This document shows, one piece after another, positions 41,635-54,900 of a stretch of 64,000 bases of DNA. The notes under the pieces are model-generated. The model made no database searches, had not been told where the DNA came from, and saw only the letters and a list, made by a program, of their open reading frames with translations. The stretch's first letter is position 1; each line of letters starts with the position of its first letter. The DNA is from Lewinella sp. LCG006 (GTDB lineage: Bacteria > Bacteroidota > Bacteroidia > Chitinophagales > Saprospiraceae): the NCBI RefSeq assembly GCF_040784935.1, contig NZ_CP160680.1:1417501-1481500 (forward strand), read 5' to 3'. A program made the position numbers and the translations under genes.

Positions 41635-41651
41635 ATTTCCAAAAACTCCTC

Positions 41652-42551
41652 ATGCACCCTATCTTCTTTTTACTCATCGCGACTATCCTCTGGGGACTCA
41701 ACTTCCACCTGGCGAAGGTTATGCTTGCCCAGGTCAACTTTGTGGAAGCAGGCTTTTGGCGTTATCTTTTTGGGGTTGGTTTTCTCGTTATTCTTCAATG
41801 GAGAAATAAAGAAGCATGGCCAGGGCGGGCATTCCGCCAAGGCCCCAAGGGTGTATTACTGGTGGGATTGATTGGCTTATTTGCTTTTAATCTTCTGTTT
41901 TTTCTGGGCTTACAATTCACAACCGCACTGAATGCGGCCCTCATCGTCAGCTTAAACCCCGTGCTGACCATGCTTTTTGCCCGTTGGCTCTTGGGGCAGC
42001 CCATTAACAACGGCCAAAAACTGGGCATGTTCGTCGCCGTGATGGGCGTATTGTTTCTCCTAAGTAAAGGGCAAGTAGCTAACCTGCTCACCCTGGCCTG
42101 GTCCAAGGGAGACTTGCTGATCATCGGTGCCAATATCGTCTTTTCGCTACAAAATATTTGGGTAAGAAAATACGGCAGTGCCTTCCCCAATATCTCCTTT
42201 ACCCTGGCAACCAATGCCCTGTGCTTACTAGGCTTTATCCTCTTACTACCCTTTGTTGGCGAACCGGGTATTCAAGGAGGGGATCTCCAATTTTGGTTGG
42301 CCGTATTTGGCATCGGGATCTTGGGTACAGGACTAGCTTATCTACTCTGGAATGAAGGCATCAAGCGCCGAGGCGCCCACGAAGCTGGCTTATTTATGAA
42401 TGTCGTACCACTAGCTGCTGCGCTCTTTGCCGTCTTTTTTGGCGAGCACCTCCACCTCTATCATTTGACCAGTGGCGGCATCATTATGATGGGGGTATTG
42501 TACTTCCAGCGGGCAGGGAAAAAGAATAGCTCAAAGAAATTGAATTTGTAA
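41652..42551 (+). CDS. EamA/DMT family transporter
   Basis: About 299 residues from ATG 41652; the longer frame from TTG 41610 would start inside the tRNA terminator. Ten hydrophobic segments and two EamA repeats are recognisable: the first with LIATILWGLNFHLAKVML and ALNAALIVSLNPVLTMLFARW, the second with NIVFSLQNIWVRKYG and LFMNVVPLAAALFAVFFGE. These drug/metabolite transporters export small molecules such as amino acids. Cargo is unknown. It is a single-gene unit followed by a terminator at 42707-42745. Confidence 0.88.
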   Translation: MHPIFFLLIATILWGLNFHLAKVMLAQVNFVEAGFWRYLFGVGFLVILQWRNKEAWPGRAFRQGPKGVLLVGLIGLFAFNLLFFLGLQFTTALNAALIVSLNPVLTMLFARWLLGQPINNGQKLGMFVAVMGVLFLLSKGQVANLLTLAWSKGDLLIIGANIVFSLQNIWVRKYGSAFPNISFTLATNALCLLGFILLLPFVGEPGIQGGDLQFWLAVFGIGILGTGLAYLLWNEGIKRRGAHEAGLFMNVVPLAAALFAVFFGEHLHLYHLTSGGIIMMGVLYFQRAGKKNSSKKLNL

Positions 42552-42706
42552 ATTTAATGTGATGTTATAATGTAAGCAAAATTCCGTTTTGCCCTAGGAC
42601 GCCAGTATTTTACAGTAATCATCTCCTTGGTCATATTGATCACAATGTAACTACCTGCGTAATCAACACCTACTACGATCAGGATATAACCACCCACAAA
42701 AACAAA

Positions 42707-42745
42707 ACCGGCCACCTCCCGAAGGAAGTGAGCCGGTCTCTTTTT
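42707..42745 (+). terminator. Terminator downstream of the EamA gene
   Basis: A stem ACCGGC (42707-42712) with GCCGGT (42732-42737), extended by CACxTCC/GGAxGTG, is followed by CTCTTTTT. It is a typical rho-independent form on the plus strand, with an A-run on the other side, so it may act in both directions. The rest of 42552-42966 carries no gene. Confidence 0.7.
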
Positions 42746-42817
42746 ACAGTCGTTTCTTTGGGTGAGATTTAGCTTTGTGTAGTCTCAAGGGTGATCATTC
42801 ACCAGCTAAATTTCATG

Positions 42818-42897
42818 GTACTTGGTACGGGGTACTTAGTACTTGGTATTTTCAAACCCAAGGGGAATCAAATACCGAGTACCGAGTACTTTGTACC
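42818..42897. repeat. GGTACTTGGTACT repeats in a palindrome
   Basis: Copies of GTACTTGGTA-type sequence run forward at 42818-42851 and in complement at 42870-42897 (AAATACCGAGTACCGAGTAC). They form an imperfect hairpin around a 19-nt centre, similar in design to the AAGTCGGAAGTGGG tracts elsewhere in the window. Confidence 0.55.
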
Positions 42898-42903
42898 TAA
42901 TAC

Positions 42904-42960
42904 GGTGAGGCTTGCCTTTCTGAATATCCTACTAGGATACACTCTCAGGCAAGCCTCGCC
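42904..42960 (-). terminator. Hairpin after the giant surface-protein gene
   Basis: GGTGAGGCTTGCCT (42904-42917) pairs with AGGCAAGCCTCGCC (42947-42960), and an inner TATCCTA/TAGGATA stem continues it. It starts 7 bp past the stop codon of the giant minus-strand gene. A T-run is lacking, so termination is probable but unproven. Confidence 0.6.
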
Positions 42961-42966
42961 CCTATC

Positions 42967-45900
42967 TTAATTCTTCGTTACCATCATTTTGCTGGTCAAC
43001 TGGTGGTCGCCGTAGGTGAGTTTGTAGAAGTAGAGGCCGTCGCTGAGGCGGCTTACATTCACACGAACTTCGTTACGTCCTTCCATAAAGTTGTCCTTCA
43101 AGTTGAACACGCGGCTACCGCGGGCATCGAAGACTTCAATCGTTGCGCTACCCAGTTCTGGCAAGTAGAACGGAATCACCGTCTGCGTATTCGCCGGGTT
43201 AGGATAGTTCTGTAGTAACTGAGGCAGATTATTGATCATCGAATCATCGTATCCACCATCAATGGTGCTGCCGTCTCCACCGCCTGGGTTCACGTTGTCA
43301 CAACCTACGATCGTGATCACTTGGTGGAACTCCGTCATCGACACGTTGCCAGCGGCATCAATGGCCAGGAAGCGACGAGTAATGGTACCGTTGCCAGCGG
43401 CATCCAAGTCAAGCACAGGAGCTTGCTCTTCGGCTGCGGCAGAACAGTTGTCAATTACTTCAGGCTCACCAAACAGGGTGCTGAGCTGTGCCGTATTCGT
43501 TGGATCGAAGTTGGCAGGCAGATCGTCACACTCTGCGAGTACGTCCGTCAGGCCGGTACAGTATGGTAGGGTCTTATCTTCTACCAGTACATCCAACCAA
43601 CAGATATTGTAGTTACCGTTCACGTCCGTTACACGCATTTCTACGGTGACGTAAGTGCTGGCGTCACAACAGGTGAATTGTACGTATGGTCCCCATGCAC
43701 TGTACAGTGGTTCATCGAGGTCTTCACAAGTTTCCTGATCGCGAGCGATCACACGGCGTAGCTCGATACTGGCAATGGCACAGTTGTCGTAGCTTCCGGC
43801 ATCCACACTTTGTGTGTACAGGCGAGCAAGTCCCCAACCACCCAGCTGAACATTCAGGGCGCCGTTACAGATCGCAACAGGCTCGTCGATGTCCGCTACG
43901 CGGATGATACAGTCGCGGGTTCCGGTTACGCCACAGTCATCCGTTACAGTGTAGCGTAGGAAGTAATCTCCCAGGCTCACGTTTTCGAAGACTAGCGGTT
44001 GCCCAGCAGCGATGGTTTGCAGTACGGTTCCGAACTGGTTCACCAGTGCTACCGTGAAGGTAATGTCGCCATCACCACAGGCACCACTCACTACTGGAGG
44101 CGTCACTACTACCGTAGAAGTACATTCGAACGGATCGGTGCGGTACAGCATGATGTCTTCACCCAGGATGGGGCAGAAGTGATTGCTGGTTGGGCATTCT
44201 ACCGTCAGGTTGCCATCAGAACATGGTTCCGGAGCAAGTACCAACATCAGGTGAGAACAGTCGCTATTGTCGCAATCCGTCACTTCGAAGATCACATTGC
44301 CTCCGCTGATCGGGAATGGTCCTACTACGAATGGTTCGCCGTAAGTTCCGGTAAAGGTCTGGCCACCGATCACGTAAGTGAAGCAGCCTCCGACACCTAT
44401 GCCATCCGTAGTGATCACTGCGGTGAAGGTGTCATCGGTTCCGTCTAGCGGCGTACCGTTGTCGTTACATACAGAAGGTTCGGCTACACAAGCAATCGCA
44501 CATGGCTCACCACCACAATCTGGTGCGGTAAACGTCAGGGTAGTCACACAATCGCTGTTTTCCAGATCCTGGAAGTTGATCGTGATCACCGTTCCGGCAG
44601 CAGCCGTATAAGTACGTGTTACCGGCGTATTGTAGAAGCCGTTGAAGACGCCGCCCTGGTTATCGGTTGCAAACCAACCTACACCGTTGTTGGTGCCCGT
44701 CAACTGGAAGCTTACCGTAAACTCATCACCATTGTCGGTACAAGTCGGGCCACTTAGCAGTTGAGCGTTGATCGCACATACTGGCGTTGAACAAGGATCT
44801 ACTGGATCAAGTACCACACCAGCGGCACAGTCAGCCAAACAAGCATCGCGGAATACCAGGCCATGGCTTGCACCATCCGCAGGTACCGTAATCGTACTTC
44901 CAGCGTCACCGTAAGTTCCCGTGTACACCAGTACACCGTCCAGTAACACTTGGTAGTTCGCACAACCTTCCTGCGTTGTTGGTGCAGTAAAGCTGAGGCT
45001 GTAGAAGTCATCCGTGCTATCATCCGCCGTGCCGTTGTCGTTACAGCTGCCTACCTGCGTAATGGTACCAGGCTCCAGCGTACATTCAACGAAACAAGGA
45101 GGCACAGGTGCTAATACTACGCTTCTGGCACAGTTGGCCGAACAGGCATCGCGGAAGGTGATCGTATGGCTAGCGTTATCTGCTGGCACCAAGATCGTAC
45201 TTCCTCCATCTCCCGTCGTTCCGGTGTAGACAAGTGCACCATCCAATAGGATCTGGTATTCTCCACAACCATTCGTAATGACTGGTGAGGTGAAGGTCAC
45301 AGGATATTGGAAGATGTTTTCGTTCTCCACACAAGAGCCCAGGGTGAGTGTACCTGGCTGAATGTTACAAGGCTCAGGTTCACCACAGAAGCCAGCATCA
45401 ATGGTCAGGTCTACAGAGCTCGACATCAACATGAAGGTCGTTGTCATTCCGTTGTTACCTGCATCACTGTCGATGCCATCGTTGCCGCCCTGGTTGGCAG
45501 GTGCGTAGTCGTAGCCTGCAGGCTCAGAGAAGGTCACCTTGTAGTTGAATCCTGCAGGCAGGTTCGTGAACAGGTAAGCACCGTTCTCATCCGTCACGGT
45601 AGTTGCCGTTACGGGGTTGCCGTTCATATCGGTTCCGGTAATGGTAACGATTACACCGGCCAGGCCGAGTTCGCCGTTGTCCTGAATACCGTCACAGTCT
45701 GCATCGATCCAGACGAAGTTTCCTACTACCGCCTGGCCGTTGTTACGGATCAGTACACTACACGTTGGATCTTCTGAATCCGCGATGGTTGCTGCAAAGT
45801 CCGAGTTGGCATCGATACCCGGGATGGTTACCGTTTGGCCGTAAGGATACGTCTGGTTCATGCCCATCATGTTGGTGATCGTCCAGAAGCCGCTGTTCGC

Positions 45901-48900
45901 GCCACTGTTGGTCGCCGTGATGACGAGGTCGTAAGTATCATCCGTATGGTCTAGTGGTGTACCGTTGTCATTGTAGACGAAGGTTACACTAGTCGCAATC
46001 TCACATGGCAGTTCACTACAAGGACCAACCGCAGGTAGCGTAGTGCTCGCAGCACAAGTTGGATCAGTAGCATCGCGCCAGGTTAGGGTGTGCGTCTGGC
46101 CATCGGCAGGTACGTTGATCGTACCACCTGTACCATAGTTGTTCGTCGCAACAACTGCACCATCCAGCAATAGCTGGTATTGCGTACCTACAGGGTTGCT
46201 CACGTTTGGAGCACTGTAAGTAAGGGTGTAGAAGTCGTCGGCACCCGTATTGTCCGTATTGTTATCGTTACATGGTCCTTGCGTGAACGTACCTACCAGC
46301 ATGCTACAATCAGGTGTAGAACATGGTTGTACCGCTGGAAGCGTTGCACTGGCAGCACAGGTTGCATCGGTAGCATCACGCCAGGTCAGAATGTGAATCT
46401 GTCCGTCTGATGGTACATTGATTGTTCCACCCGTACCGTAGTTGTTCGTCGCAACAACTGCACCATCCAGCAATAGCTGGTATTGCGTACCTACAGGGTT
46501 GCTCACGTTTGGAGCACTGTAAGTAAGGGTGTAGAAGTCATCAGCAGTGGTATCTCCTGTTCCATTATCGTTACATGGTCCTTGCTGGAAGGTACCAACA
46601 ACCATGCTACATGGATCAGGATCAGAACACTCCGTAGGAGGAATCACCTGGATCGTCGTACGACAAGTGATGTACGTATTGTCAACGATGTTGATCGTAC
46701 GTGGTCCTTCGCTGATCAGGTAGGGCCCTAAGACCACCGGTGCACCGTAGGCACCTCCTGGCAGGAAGTTACCGTTGCCCAGTGAAATACGCCAGCCCGT
46801 GTTGGAGAAGTTTCCAAGAGGTTGTACGCTCACTGTTACGTAGTAAACATCGTCGTCAGGATTTGCAGTACCAAGGTTATCACACACGGGTGCTTGCTGG
46901 GTAGCCGTCAGTAGACAGCCATCAGAACAAGTTCCTGGTGCTTGCAGCATAATGGTCGCTTGACAGTCGTCGGTTACCCGATCCATGATCGTAAGTGAGT
47001 GGTTGCCCGCTGAGATCGGATAAGGTCCGAATTCGTGAAGACCATAGTAGCCGGTGTTGTCACCTTCTGGACGACCTTCGTCATCCGTGATCCAACCCTG
47101 GAAGGAAGCGTTGTCGCCAGTGATGTTCACCCATGCGTAGAACACATCGTCGCTAGGATCCCAGTCGGTACCGTTCGGATCACAAGTGATGTACTCCACA
47201 TCAAGGTTGATGCTACATTCCTGTGAACATGACTCGTCTGGAACATTCAGTACCAGCGTACCTTGACCACAGCTAGGATTCTCCACATCAGTTACCGTCA
47301 GGATGATGCTGGTTCCTCCGTATAACGTGTAGCTGTAAGGGCCAAAGTCTACGAAGGTGTTCGGAGAGAATCCGTAGTTACCGAAGTAAACGTTGCCGTA
47401 CTGGTCTTCTGCACGCCATCCTTGGCTACCGACGTTCACACCGTTCACATTGACTGTGAAGATGAAGGCGTCGTCATCAGCAGTATTGGTTTCACCACCG
47501 ATACATTCCACCGTCTGTGGCTCTGTAACCGTGATGATACAATCATCAGAACAAGTGGCCTCTGGTGTGGTCGTAGAGATGAAGGTGCTACAAGCGCCAT
47601 CTTCACTATCGGTGATGGTGATGATAATTTGATCACCTTCACTACCAGAGATGCTGTAAGGTCCGAAGACAAAGTCTACACCGTAAGCACCCGTCCATGT
47701 GTTACCACGGCTGTCGGTTGCGGTCCAGCTACCAGAAGCGTTCAGGCCAGTTACCTGAGCGATCACTTCAAAGAAGTCATCATTCGGGTTGGTTGGCGTG
47801 CCGTTGTCCTGACAGCTTGTCGGAGCAAACTCTACGGTCAACATACATGGAGGCATGACGCCTGCATCGTCACCGTCATCTTCATCGTTCGGATCTTGCG
47901 TACCGTCAGGGTCTTCGCTACCGATTCCGTTACCCGGATTCGTATCAGCGCCGTTGCCTGGCGTAGAGTCGCTATCGTACTGGTCAGCGGCAGCGATTTC
48001 TGCTACGTTCACGTAGTCAACGCCTGCACCTGGTGCCTGTACCGTAGCGGTGAAGCTTACAGACTGCTGTTGGCCAACCGCGAGGTTGATACCCGTCCAA
48101 GTAATTACGTTGCCGTTAACTGAGCCACCACTTGTGATGTTGCCGATGTTGCTGTATCCGTTAGGAACGACATCTTCCACTTCAACGTTGGTTGCATTCT
48201 GAGGACCGTCGTTGGTTACCGTGATGGTGAAGGTTACTACATCACCCACGTCAGGTGTGTCGTTGTTCACCGTTTTGATGAGGGAGAGGTCGGCCGTTGG
48301 CACATCACCACACACATCATCCACCAAGTCAGGGTTACCGTCGTTGTTCAGATCAAGCTCAGCGCGGTTGTACAAGCCTTGTCCAGGCTCGCTACCGTTG
48401 CCACCACTTGGGTCTGCACAAGCTGTATATACATTGTCGCCGCCATCGGTAGAGCCTGCGCTCAGGTCGAGTTCCGCAACAAAGTCAATCGTATAAGTAT
48501 GGGTTGCTCCCGCAGCAATGCTCTGGTTTGTGGCCAAAGTCAATGGTGTAGGATCACCAGTAAAGCTTCCGGAAATAGCAGGACCACCTTGCTGGATCAG
48601 GAATCCACCACCCAGGATGATGACATCATCATCGAAGGCTGGAACATCCACTAATCCGTAAGTACCGGTTGCACCACCGTTGTTGGTCACAACAATCTGG
48701 TAGCTCACCCCGAAGGTACCGTCACCGTTATCGGTTACACCCAGCAGGCCTTTATCCAGGGTGATATTGGGCAAGTCGCCACAAGCATCATCCTCAAGAT
48801 CGAAGTCGCCGTCGCCGTCAACATCGAGTTGAGCCAGGTTGTACAAGCCTTCACCAGGGTTGATACCGCCGTTATCGCCAGACTCACCACAAGCAGTGTA

Positions 48901-51900
48901 CACATTGTCACCACCGTCGTTGTCATTGGCATCACCGCTCAAGTCGAGGGTAACGTTGAAGCTCAGGTTGTAAACATGGGTAGCACCAGCTGCAATTGCT
49001 TCGTTGGTTGCCAGTGTATTCACACCGTCAATCAAGCTACCGTTGTTCTGGCCGCTGAACGAACCACTGTTGATGGTGATATCATCATCGAAGCCAGGCG
49101 TATCCGTCAGGGTGTAGTTACCTGTTGCACCACCATCGTTGGCCACCGTTACGGTATAGGTTACCGTGTAAGTACCGTTCGCGTTGATGGTTGTCGTACC
49201 GAAGTTTTTCACGATGGTGAGGTTCGGCAGATCACCACAGGCATCATCTTCCAAGTCAGGCGTACCGTCGTTGTTGATGTCCAACTGAGCCAGGTTGTAC
49301 AATCCTTCACCAGGGTTGCTGCCAGGACCGGTGCCAGACTCACCACAAGCAGTGTACACATTGTCACCACCGTCAGTAGAGTTTGCAGACAGGTCGAGGC
49401 TTACGTTGAAGCTCAGGTTGTAAACATGGGTAGCACCAGCGGCAATGGCTTCGTTGGTTGCCAGTGTGTTCACACCGTCGATCAAGCTACCACTGTTCTG
49501 GCCGCTGAAGGAACCACTGTTGATGGTTACATCATCGTCGAAGCCTGGGGTATCCGTAAGCGTGTAGCTACCTGTTGCACCACCGTTGTTGGCCACCGTT
49601 ACCGTATAAGTTACGGTGTAGGTGCCGTCGCCGTTGGCGGTTGTTGATCCAAAGTCTTTGACCATGGTCAAGTTTGGCAGATCACCACAGGCATCATCTT
49701 GCAGATCGGTATCACCGTCACCATCTGTATCCGCTTGTGCCAGGTTGTACAAGCCATTGCCAGGGGTACCGTTGCCGTTAGGGCCACCAGTTCCACAAGC
49801 ATTGTAAACATCATCACCACCATCGTTCAAGGTACCGGTAAGATCCAGTACTACATCGAAGCCAAGGGTGTAAATGTGCGTATTTCCAGCAGTAAGCGTC
49901 TTCGTACCAAAGTCAATAGGCACAGGAGGTGCTCCCTGGAATGCAGGGCCATTGCCGATGCCACCATTAACGTCTACGAAGGTGTAGTCCCAAGCCGTAA
50001 TCGTCACATCGTCTTCAAACAATGGAGAATCCGTCAAGGTGTATTGGCCATCAGCACCACCGTTGTTCACCATCGTAATGGTGTAAACTACGCGGTAGCT
50101 GCCGTCAGGCTGAATTTCTGTAGAAACCAGCTCCTTCACCAGGGTGATGTTTGGCAAGTCGCCACAAGCATCATCCTCTACATCGAAGTCGCCGTCGCCG
50201 TCAACATCCAGTTGAGCCAGGTTGTACAGGCCTTCACCAGGGTTGCTGCCAGGGCCGTTGCCAGCTTCGCTACAAGCGGTGTACTCATTGTCACCACCGT
50301 CGTTATCGTTGGCATCACCACTCAAGTCAAGGGTTACGTTGAAGCTCAGGTTGTACGTGTGCGTTCCTCCGGCAGCAATTGCTTCGTCGGTTGCCAGCGT
50401 ATTGGCACCTGCGCTCAGTGTACCACTGTTCTGACCCGTGAACGAGCCACTGTTAATCGTAATATCATCATCGAATCCAGGCGTATCCTGCAGGCTGTAT
50501 TCGCCTTCAGCACCACCCGTATTCGTTACAATTACATTGTATAGTACGGTGTAAGTACCATCACCGTTAGGCGTAGCAGACACGAAGTCTTTCACCATAT
50601 CGATGTTGGGTAGATCACCACATGCATCATCCTCGATATCAGGCGTACCATCATTGTTGGTATCCAACTGAGCGAGGTTGTATAGTCCCTGACCCGGTGT
50701 GCTACCAGGACCGTTACCCACTACGCCACAAGGGGTGTACTCATTGTCACCACCATCCGTAGAGTTAGCAGAAAGGTCACGGCTTACGTTCACCGTAATG
50801 GTGTAGATGTCGGTACCAAAGGTCGTAATGAACTGATCATCAGCCAGGGTCCAAGGACCGCTACCGGCCAAGGCTCCACCAGCGTTACCAGCCGCAGTGG
50901 TGGTGTAGCTAGCGCTGGTGATCGTAATGTCATCATCAAACCCAGGAACATCGTTCAGGTCGTAAGTCGTCGCACCACCCGTATTGGTTACCGTTACCTG
51001 GTAGGTTACTACAAACTGCTCATTACCTAGTGATGTTACCGAAACAAGGTCTTTCACCATGTCCAGTTCAGGATCGCGAACGATACCTGCATCCAGGTCT
51101 TCGTAGTTATCACCGTAGTCCAGAGTTACTGTTTCCGTCATGCCGTTCATGGCAGGATCAGCGTCAGAATCCGTTGCTTCGTTACCACCTGCGTTCAGGT
51201 CCGTGAAGGTAAAGCCAGTAGGTAGTACAAATGCTACGGAGTAGGTGCCAGGCGTTAGTTCAGTGAATAGGTACTCACCGTTTGGTCCGGTTTCCTGCGT
51301 GTCGATGATATTACCATCTTCGTCTTTCAGGTTCACCGTTACTCCTTCTACACCAGGCTCACCATCGTCCTGGATGCCATCAGCGTCGTAATCTTCCCAT
51401 ACGAAGTCACCGATAGAAGCACACAAGTTCTGGTTCACCGTGACTGTCCATTCGTCGTTGTTTGACGCATTGCCGATAAAGAACTCATCACCGGTTACTG
51501 GGTCAACGTACCAGATTTCAGCCATATCCTGGGCGAAGTTGGTCGTTGTTTCAAAGTACGTCAGTGCATAGTTCCAAACGAATTCCTGATCAGATGCACC
51601 ATCGTTGTTGTTATCGATGAAGTCAACAAAGCTGTTGCCATCAGGATCACTGTTTGCATCGAAGTACTGATCATAAGGAACCAGGTCATCAGGCAGGTTA
51701 GAATCCTCCACGCTCATGTAGCGTAGTTGAATTCCTTCCGTACCACCGAGGATACGCATGGTCAGTGAGAAGTTTACTTCTTCACCAGCACAGATTTCCT
51801 CACGGTCACCTTCTTTATCGATGTTGATAAAGACACCCGTGTAGTTAGATGGATCCGTATCGTCTACTTCATCACCCGTTGGGTCACCATTCACATCAAC

Positions 51901-54900
51901 AGGCTGTGCCGTTACGGTAGCATTGTTGGTATAGCGTCCGCGTATTGCGGTACCTGTCAGGGTCAAGGTTTCAGAAGCACCGGCAGCAAGGAATGGAATG
52001 GTTCCAACCAAGCCTTCCTGGTCATCCACTACTTCCACATTCGTCAGATCAAGGGTACCGGTGTTGGTTACCACGTACGTCCAGGTTACGGTTGGCGCAA
52101 CATTGGGTACGATGATGAACACACCAGGTGCGGTATCAGCGTCCTGTCCGTTGGTTGCCTTCTCAATATCCACAGAAGCTGTCTGACTAACAGGTATTAC
52201 TTCGTCATCCTGATCGTCTTCGCTCGGTACATCATTGTTTGGCGTAGAGTCGGTGTCATCACCATCATCTTCGGTGATTTCCGCCTCATTCGTCAGGCTG
52301 AAGCCTTGGAAGTCAGCAGCGATCGTGTACGTCACTTCGAAGCTCACACTTGCACCTTGGGCCAAGCTTGCGATTACGAAGGTGCCGTCTCCGTTGTTGG
52401 TTACTCCCGCAGGTACGTTGGCACCAGCGAAAGTGAAGCCAGCTTCTGGGCGATCCGTTACTTCTACGTTGCTAGCGTTCAAGCTACCTTCGTTCGTAAC
52501 CGTGATCGTGAACGTCACGTCGTCTCCTTGGGCGAATGGTCCTGCACTTAGCAGGTCTTTCGTCAAGGCGAGATCATACGTCTGCTGGATCTGGATCGTC
52601 TCATCGTCCTGGTCGTCTTCGCTCGGTACGTCGTTGTCTGGCGTAGAGTCGGTGTCATCACCATCATCTTCGGTGATTTCCGCTTCGTTCGTCAGGCTCG
52701 TACCCTGGAAGGTTGCGCCAATGGTGTACGTCACTTCGAAGCTTACGCTTGCGCCTTGGGCCAAGCTTGCGATTACGAAGGTGCCGTCGTTGTTATCGGT
52801 TACTCCCGCAGGTACGTTGGCACCAGCGAAAGTGAAGCCAGCTTCTGGGCGATCCGTTACTTCTACGTTGCTAGCGTTCAAGCTACCTTCGTTCGTAACT
52901 GTGATCGTGAACGTTACATCGTCTCCCTGGGCGAATGGTCCTGCACTTAGCAGGTCTTTCGTCAAGGCGAGATCGTACGTCTGCTCGATCTGGATCGTCT
53001 CATCGTCCTGGTCGTCTTCGCTTGGTACGTCGTTGTCTGGCGTAGAGTCGGTGTCATCACCATTATCGGTGGTGATTTCCGCTTCGTTGCTCAGGCTCGT
53101 ACCCTGGAAGGTTGCGCCAATGGTGTACGTCACTTCGAAGCTCACGCTTGCACCTTGGGCCAAGCTTGCGATTACGAAGGTGCCGTCGTTGTTATTGGTT
53201 ACTCCCGCAGGTACGTTGGCACCAGCGAAAGTGAAGCCAGTTTCTGGGCGATCCGTTACCTCTACGTTGCTAGCATTCAAGCTACCTTCGTTCGTAACTG
53301 TGATTGTGAACGTCACATCGTCTCCCTGGGCGAATGGTCCTGCACTTAGCAGGTCTTTCGTCAAGGCGAGATCGTACGTCTGCTCGATCTGGATCGTCTC
53401 ATCGTCCTGGTCGTCTTCGCTCGGTACGTCGTTGTCTGGCGTGGAGTCGGTGTCATCACCATCATCTTCGGTGATTTCCGCTTCGTTGCTCAGGCTCGTA
53501 CCCTGGAAGGTTGCGCCAATGGTGTACGTCACTTCGAAGCTCACGCTTGCGCCTTGGGCCAAGCTTGCGATTACGAAGGTGCCGTCGTTGTTATCGGTTA
53601 CTCCCGCAGGTACGTTGGCACCAGCGAAAGTGAAGCCAGCTTCTGGGCGATCCGTTACTGCTACGTTGCTAGCGTTCAAGCTACCTTCGTTCGTAACTGT
53701 GATCGTGAACGTCACGTCGTCTCCCTGTGTGAATGGTCCCGCACTTAGCAGGTCTTTCGTCAAGGCTAGGTCGTATGTCTGCTCGATCTGGATCGTCTCA
53801 TCGTCCTGGTCGTCTTCGCTTGGTACGTCATTGTCTGGCGTAGAGTCGGTGTCATCACCATCATCTTCGGTGATTTCCGCCTCGTTGCTCAGGCTCGTAC
53901 CCTGGAAGGTTGCGCCAATGGTGTACGTCACTTCGAAGCTCACACTTGCACCTTGGGCCAAGCTTGCGATTACGAAGGTGCCGTCTCCGTTGTTGGTTAC
54001 TCCTGCAGGTACGTTGGCACCAGCGAAAGTGAAGCCAGCTTCTGGGCGATCCGTTACTTCTACGTTGCTAGCGTTCAAGCTACCTTCGTTCGTAACTGTG
54101 ATCGTGAACGTCACGTCGTCTCCTTGGGCGAATGGTCCTGCACTGAGCAGGTCTTTCGTCAAGGCGAGATCATACGTCTGCTCGATCTGGATCGTCTCAT
54201 CGTCCTGGTCGTCTTCGCTCGGTACGTCGTTGTCTGGCGTAGAGTCGGTGTCATCACCATCATCTTCGGTGATTTCCGCTTCGTTGCTCAGGCTTGTACC
54301 CTGGAAGGTTGCGCCAATGGTGTACGTCACTTCGAAGCTCACACTTGCGCCTTGGGCCAAGCTTGCGATTACGAAAGTGCCGTCGTTGTTGTTGGTTACT
54401 CCCGCAGGTACGTTGGCACCAGCGAAGGTGAAGCCAGCTTCTGGGCGATCCGTTACTTCTACGTTGCTAGCGTTCAAGCTACCTTCGTTCGTAACCGTGA
54501 TCGTGAACGTTACATCGTCTCCCTGTGCGAATGGTCCTGCACTTAGCAGGTCTTTCGTCAAGGCGAGATCGTATGTCTGCTCGATCTGGATCGTCTCATC
54601 GTCCTGGTCGTCTTCGCTTGGTACGTCGTTGTCTGGCGTGGAGTCGGTGTCATCACCATCATCTTCGGTGATTTCCGCTTCGTTCGTCAGGCTCGTACCC
54701 TGGAAGGTTGCGCCAATGGTGTACGTCACTTCGAAGCTTACGCTTGCTCCTTGGGCCAAGCTTGCGATTACGAAGGTGCCGTCGTTGTTATCGGTTACTC
54801 CCGCAGGTACGTTGGCACCAGCGAAAGTGAAGCCAGCTTCTGGGCGATCCGTTACTTCTACGTTGCTAGCGTTCAAGCTACCTTCGTTCGTAACTGTGAT

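Noticed and set aside
41610-41651. Longer TTG start for the EamA gene
   Set aside because: It lies inside the tRNA terminator hairpin; the ATG at 41652 gives the normal N-terminus.
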